A stretch of 64,000 nucleotides of DNA, from NCBI GenBank assembly GCA_963844255.1, contig CAWJNP010000002.1:1-64000 (forward strand), in the 5' to 3' direction. The notes below the pieces were generated by a model. The model was not told the DNA's origin. It saw nothing but the letters and a program-made list of their open reading frames with translations, and searched no databases. A program made the translations under genes and the position numbers. Below are positions 60,348 through 64,000 of the stretch, piece by piece. Numbering within the stretch: the first letter of the stretch is position 1; each line of letters starts with the position of its first letter. This stretch comes from SZAS-79 sp963844255. Its GTDB lineage: Bacteria; Pseudomonadota; Gammaproteobacteria; Burkholderiales; SG8-39.

Positions 60348-60872
60348 ATGCCGGGATTTTCGGCGAAGGAACTGCGCCACCTGTTCGGCGAACTCAACGA
60401 CGAACTCGCCACAGGCGACTGCAAGGGCGAGCTCTACCTTGTGGGCGGCGCGGTCATGTGCCTTGCCCATGCGGCGCGGCCCTCCACCGAGGACGTGGAC
60501 GCATTCTTTCGCCCGACGCGCGAGGTGCGCGAGGCGGCGGCGCGTGTTGCGGCGCGCTCAGGTGCTCCCGCCGATTGGCTCAACGACGCGGTGAAAGGCT
60601 ACCTCAGCGAACGAGGCGAATACCGGCCCTGGCTGGAGTTGAGCCACCTTCGCGTCATGGTGGCGCAGCCGGCGTATCTCCTGGCGATGAAATGCCTGGC
60701 CTTCAGGATCGGCGCCGAATTCCACGACGAGGACGACGTGCGCTTCCTGCTGCGATTGCTGGACATCAAGAGCTACGCAATGGCTCTGGAGACGATCGCG
60801 CGTTACTACCCGAAGGAGCGGTTTCCGCAAAAGACCCTGTACGCGCTCGGCGAGCTGCTGCCCGAAGCTTGA
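60348..60872 (+). CDS. Nucleotidyltransferase-fold protein (DUF6036/AbiEii-like), putative toxin
   Basis: A 174-residue protein. LYLVGGAVMCLAHAARPST followed by EDVDAFF gives the GG-x(n)-D-x-D signature of small nucleotidyltransferases; the third acidic position may be in the segment LRVMVAQPAYLLAMK. The second half (AEFHDEDDVRFLLRLLDIKS, then RYYPKERFPQKTLYALGELL) matches the HxDxDD-type helix seen in AbiEii and DUF6036 proteins. AbiEii-type enzymes block growth by adding nucleotides to RNA or tRNA. With the upstream DNA-binding gene it forms a likely two-component toxin-antitoxin or phage-defence module. Confidence 0.65.
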   Translation: MPGFSAKELRHLFGELNDELATGDCKGELYLVGGAVMCLAHAARPSTEDVDAFFRPTREVREAAARVAARSGAPADWLNDAVKGYLSERGEYRPWLELSHLRVMVAQPAYLLAMKCLAFRIGAEFHDEDDVRFLLRLLDIKSYAMALETIARYYPKERFPQKTLYALGELLPEA

Positions 60873-60897
60873 AGGATAGATACGACGAAAAGCCCTG

Positions 60898-61820
60898 TCA
60901 GCGCACCTTGAAGACGAGCTTGCCGCGCAGGTGGCGCCCTTCGCTCACCTGATGGGCGGCGGCGGCATCCGCCAGCGCGTAGGTCGTGATTTCAGGAACG
61001 CGGACGGCGCCGCCGGTGACCAGCGCGACGATACGCTCGAGATGCGGGCGGTCGCGCCCGACCTTGGGGCGTAACGACGCGACGTCGGCACGCGGCGACA
61101 CCGGCGCCGTGTTCCCCGAGGCGATGAACGCGGCGCGTCCGCCCGGCCGCAGCACGGCGAAAGCGCGCTTTGCCACCTCGCCGCCGACGGTATCGAATAC
61201 CGCGTCGCAGCCGGACACGACGGTCGCGAAGTCCTGCGTGTTGTAGTCGATGATCTGGTCGGCGCCCAGGCTGCGTACGTAGTCGTGGTTCGCCGCGCTC
61301 GTTGTCGTGATCACGCGTGCGCCGATATGCTTGGCGAGCTGGATCGCAAAGCCGGCCACGCCGCCCGCGCCGCCCTGGATCAGTATCGTTTCACCGGACT
61401 TCAGCTGCAGCGTGTCTTCGATCGAGCAGAGTGCGGTGAGGCCGATCAGCGCCAGCGCCGCGCCGCTTCGTGCGTAAGCGTCGCCGGCTTTGCCGCCACG
61501 ATCGCCGCCTTGATCGCGATTTTCTCCGCGTAGGCGGCTTCCTGGCCGACATCGCAGACGCCGAAAACCGCCGTGCCGATCGCGAAGTCCTTCGCCCCTT
61601 CACCCAGTGCACTGACAACGCCTGAGAAATCCCGCCCGGGAATGTATGGAAACGCGGTGGTCGGGGCATAGTGGCCGGCGCGCACCTTCCAGTCGGCGCC
61701 GTTGACCGAGGCTGCGTGGACGTCGACGATCACCTGGCCGGGCCCAGCAACGGGATCCGGGACGTCGCCATATTGCATCACCTCCGGTCCACCATTCTTC
61801 ATGAAGTACGCTGCTTTCAT
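60898..61820 (-). CDS. NADP-dependent oxidoreductase, MDR superfamily, frame broken once
   Basis: From ATG 61820 the N-terminal GroES-like domain reads MKAAYFMKNGGPEVMQYGDV, VHAASVNGADWKVRAGHY and YIPGRDFSGVVSALGEG. After THEAA, near 61455-61467, the frame shifts (one base lost or two gained in GCGGCGCGGCG) into LALIGLTALCSIEDTLQLKS, then a GGAGGVAGFAIQLAKHIGA cofactor site and VFDTVGGEVAKRAF, ending at 60898. The repaired protein has about 307 residues. No zinc ligands are present. It reduces quinones or enals with NADPH in the cytosol. The break follows the pattern of the other indels in this window. Confidence 0.8.
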
Positions 61821-61880
61821 TACCTTTCTCCGTTTGAATCCGCTTGCCTGATGGCAATCTCGTCGGTTCTGGTTATACAG

Positions 61881-63020
61881 TCAATTGCCCGCTGAAAGGG
61901 CGCGACCGATGACCATGCGCTGGATGTCGTTGGTGCCTTCGTAGATCGGCAGCACGCGTGCATCCCGGTAGTACTTCTCCACCGGATAGTCGTTGAGGTA
62001 GCCGTTGCCGCCGTGGATCTGGATCGCATCCGAACACACCCGCTCGACCATCTCGGTGGCGGCCAGCTTGGCCATTGAGGCCTCCTTGAGGCAGGGCCGT
62101 CCCGCATCCTTGAGTTCGGCCGCGTACAGCGTGAGCTGGCGCGCCGCCTCGAGCGCCGTGGCCATGTCTGCCAGACGAAAGGCAATCGCCTGGTGCTCGA
62201 CGATGGGTTTGCTGAAGGTAATGCGTTCCTGCGCATAGGCGAGCGCCGCTTCATAGGCCGCACGCGCCACGCCGACCGCCTGCGCGGCCACGCCGATGCG
62301 ACCGTTTTCCAGATACGCGAGCGCAATGCGGTAACCCTGGCCCGGCGCGCCGAGCATATTTTCCGCGGGAATTTCCATGTCCTCGAGCGCGATCTGGCAG
62401 GTGTCGGCGGCACGGTGGCCGAGCTTTTTCTCTTCTTTCGCGACCCGATAGCCCGGCGTGTTCGTGGGCGCGAGAAAACACGAGATGCCGCGTTTTCCCG
62501 CAGCCGGATCGGTGACCGCGACGATCAGCGCGACATCGGCGCTGCGCCCGGCGGTGATGAACTGCTTGGTGCCGTTCAGCACGTAGCGGTCGCCACGGCG
62601 CACCGCCCGCGTGAGCAGTGCAGAGGCATCCGACCCCGCCTGCGGCTCGGTCAGGAGGAACGCACTGCTCTGCACGCCTGAAGCCAGCGGCCGCAGGAAG
62701 CGCTCCTTCTGCTCCGGTGTGCCGTGATCGGCGATGGACGCGCAGTTGGGCGAGTTGTTCACGCACATCATGTTGCACAGGCCGCAGTCGCCGGCGGCGA
62801 TTTCCTCGACGGCGAGCGCATACGACACGAAATCGGCGCCTGTCCCGCCCCACTCGGGCGAGATGCACATGCCCATCAGGCCCAGCCGGCCCATGGCGCG
62901 CAGGACATCGATGGGCACGGTGCAGTTGCGGTCCCATTCGGCTGCATGGGGAACGATTTCGCGTCTGGCGAAGGTGCGCGCGGCCTCACGGATGCGTTCC
63001 TGCTCTTCAGTGGGTAACAT
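61881..63020 (-). CDS. Acyl-CoA dehydrogenase
   Basis: A 379-residue flavoprotein. The ordered marks are ERIREAARTFARREIVPHAA, MCISPEWGGTGADFVSYALA, SSAFLLTEPQAGSDASALL (FAD binding), YVLNGTKQFITAGRSADV, RITFSKPIVEHQAIAFRLAD, DAIQIHGGNGYLNDYPVEKY, and the catalytic base E361 in IYEGTNDIQRM. It oxidises an acyl-CoA at C2-C3 and passes electrons to ETF. The glutamate position is that of short- and medium-chain enzymes, so a short or branched acyl group is likely. ATG 63020 is preferred; the frame is open upstream but is antisense to the phosphoesterase gene region. A 60-base gap separates it from the MDR gene. Confidence 0.92.
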   Translation of the reverse strand: MLPTEEQERIREAARTFARREIVPHAAEWDRNCTVPIDVLRAMGRLGLMGMCISPEWGGTGADFVSYALAVEEIAAGDCGLCNMMCVNNSPNCASIADHGTPEQKERFLRPLASGVQSSAFLLTEPQAGSDASALLTRAVRRGDRYVLNGTKQFITAGRSADVALIVAVTDPAAGKRGISCFLAPTNTPGYRVAKEEKKLGHRAADTCQIALEDMEIPAENMLGAPGQGYRIALAYLENGRIGVAAQAVGVARAAYEAALAYAQERITFSKPIVEHQAIAFRLADMATALEAARQLTLYAAELKDAGRPCLKEASMAKLAATEMVERVCSDAIQIHGGNGYLNDYPVEKYYRDARVLPIYEGTNDIQRMVIGRALSAGN

Positions 63021-63109
63021 GGTGCCCTTCTCCCGTTCAATGCGGTCTGTGTGCGAGATCGATCCCGCATCCTTCCTCATGCGGCGCCGTCTGGCAACGG
63101 GCACGCTCC

Positions 63110-64000
63110 ATGATCCGACTCTACAGCCTCGTGTTCCTGCTGCACGCCTATGTGGGCTGGCGGCTGCTATTGGACCTGCCCTTCGCTGAGCCCGGTTTCG
63201 CCCTGCTGCTGGTCTGGCTGATCTTTTCTGTGGCAGTGTTGCCGATGGGCCTGTTTGCGCGCCGGGTCCTGCGCCAGCCGCACGCGGATCGCCTCGTCTG
63301 GTCCGGGATGATCGCGATGGGTTCGTTCTCGTCACTGTTTGTGTTGACGGTTCTGCGCGATGCCGTGTTGCTGCTGGTGTCCGCGCTCGCGTGGATGTTG
63401 CGCTCGGGGACGTCGCTCTATCCGCTGCAGACCTGGAGCGCCGCGGCGGTGCCGTTGCTGGCTGTGCTGTTCACGCTGCTCGGCTTTGTGAACGCGCGAC
63501 GCACGGCTGCCGTGCGCACCATCGAAGTCGCGATCGAAGATCTGCCCGCCGCGCTGCACGGATTCACGGTCGCGCAGATCAGCGACGTCCACATCGGGCC
63601 GACGATCAAGCGATCGACTGTCGAGCGCATCGTCGAATCCGTGAACCGGCTGGAAGCCGACCTGATCGCGGTGACCGGCGATCTCGTCGACGGCAGTGTT
63701 GCGCAGCTTTTCCCGCACACGGCGCCGCTCGCGCGCCTGACATCGCGCCATGGCACCTACTTCGTGACCGGCAACCACGAGTACTACGCCGGCGCAAACT
63801 CGTGGGTCGCGGAAGTCCGCCGGCTGGGGATGCGCGCGTTGATGAACGAGCACGTGGTGCTGGAACACGGGGATGCATCGGTCGTGGTCGCCGGGGTGAC
63901 CGATTTCAACGCCCATCACTACGATGAAGCGCACCGCAGCGATCCGGCTGCCGCCGTGCTGGGCGCTCCCGCGGACGCGGGGCTGCGGCTGCTGCTCGCG
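63110..64000 (+). CDS. Membrane-anchored metallophosphoesterase (YkuE-like), cut by the window edge
   Basis: The 297 residues present begin at ATG 63110. Four membrane spans fill residues 1-140 (LYSLVFLLHAYVGWRLLL, FALLLVWLIFSVAVLPMGLF, LVWSGMIAMGSFSSLFVLTV, AVPLLAVLFTLLGFVNA). The metallophosphoesterase domain follows with VAQISDVHIGP (D-x-H), VTGDLVDG (G-D) and VTGNHEYY (G-N-H-E); the final G-H-x-H motif is past the edge. The family hydrolyses phosphodiesters such as UDP-diacylglucosamine or other lipid-linked substrates at the membrane. It has no stop in the window. It is divergent from the acyl-CoA dehydrogenase gene. Confidence 0.85.
   Translation, partial: MIRLYSLVFLLHAYVGWRLLLDLPFAEPGFALLLVWLIFSVAVLPMGLFARRVLRQPHADRLVWSGMIAMGSFSSLFVLTVLRDAVLLLVSALAWMLRSGTSLYPLQTWSAAAVPLLAVLFTLLGFVNARRTAAVRTIEVAIEDLPAALHGFTVAQISDVHIGPTIKRSTVERIVESVNRLEADLIAVTGDLVDGSVAQLFPHTAPLARLTSRHGTYFVTGNHEYYAGANSWVAEVRRLGMRALMNEHVVLEHGDASVVVAGVTDFNAHHYDEAHRSDPAAAVLGAPADAGLRLLLA

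Noticed and set aside
1..64000. tRNA, rRNA, CRISPR arrays, insertion sequences and integrase or attachment sites
   Set aside because: Reading through the gaps on both strands showed no cloverleaf-like stretch with CCA, no spaced direct repeats, no transposase-like frame and no flanking inverted repeats. A covariance-model search was not possible here.

Overview
The window is high-GC, gene-dense proteobacterial DNA, most likely from a betaproteobacterium (Burkholderiales-like). This rests on protein resemblance (HME-RND metal efflux with a DUF3240 gene, LivF-type ABC remnant, SlyX, RhlE, FNR/Anr-type boxes) and on codon use; there is no rRNA gene to confirm it. No tRNA, rRNA, CRISPR array or insertion sequence was seen. 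No stretch over about 300 bases lacks a gene; the longest gaps (9831-10084 and 35598-35867) hold a structured leader with its promoter and two FNR-type boxes.

Layout. 1-14.9 kb: assorted metabolic genes (LivF tail, ketopantoate-reductase family, TSUP permease, quinone oxidoreductase, TylF-type methyltransferase, dipeptidase E, an orphan molybdenum hydroxylase large subunit, S4-domain protein, SlyX, esterase, RhlE helicase, DUF1653, a ParDE-type toxin pair, VOC protein, amidohydrolase, patatin, carboxymuconolactone decarboxylase family). 15.0-25.1 kb: a cyclic-di-GMP signalling island: a frame-broken membrane PAS-GAF sensor, a PAS-HD-GYP protein, a diguanylate cyclase fused to hemerythrin, a B12-binding protein translationally coupled to a second diguanylate cyclase, and a GspE/PilB-type ATPase with MshEN-like N-terminal repeats. 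25.2-31.4 kb: a heavy-metal RND efflux operon on the minus strand, apparently read from an FNR-like promoter with a leaderless start. 31.4-40.2 kb: a stress or low-oxygen block (cNMP-FHA protein, FG-GAP protein, ribosome hibernation factor, APH-AAA kinase, CBS protein, glucokinase, cNMP-CBS-nucleotidyltransferase, DnaQ-like exonuclease) with FNR/Anr-type dyads in its divergent gaps. 40.2-43.7 kb: a PhnDCEE-type ABC importer. 43.7-51.3 kb: dehydrogenases and small catabolic enzymes.

The most striking region is 51.4-59.7 kb: a compact plus-strand F420 operon. It encodes a fused CofG/CofH (FbiC), an F420-dependent glucose-6-phosphate dehydrogenase homologue, CofE, CofD, CofC, a Ddn-type deazaflavin-dependent reductase and two luciferase-like (LLM) oxidoreductases. 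One transcript would therefore make the deazaflavin cofactor, reduce it with a sugar phosphate and use it. A two-gene toxin-antitoxin-like module with its own promoter and dyad follows, then an MDR oxidoreductase, an acyl-CoA dehydrogenase and a metallophosphoesterase cut by the window edge.

Caution: at least nine otherwise ordinary genes carry single-base frame breaks, nearly all of them one extra base. This looks like residual insertion error in the assembly rather than gene decay, so broken genes are described as they would read when repaired and the breaks are located.
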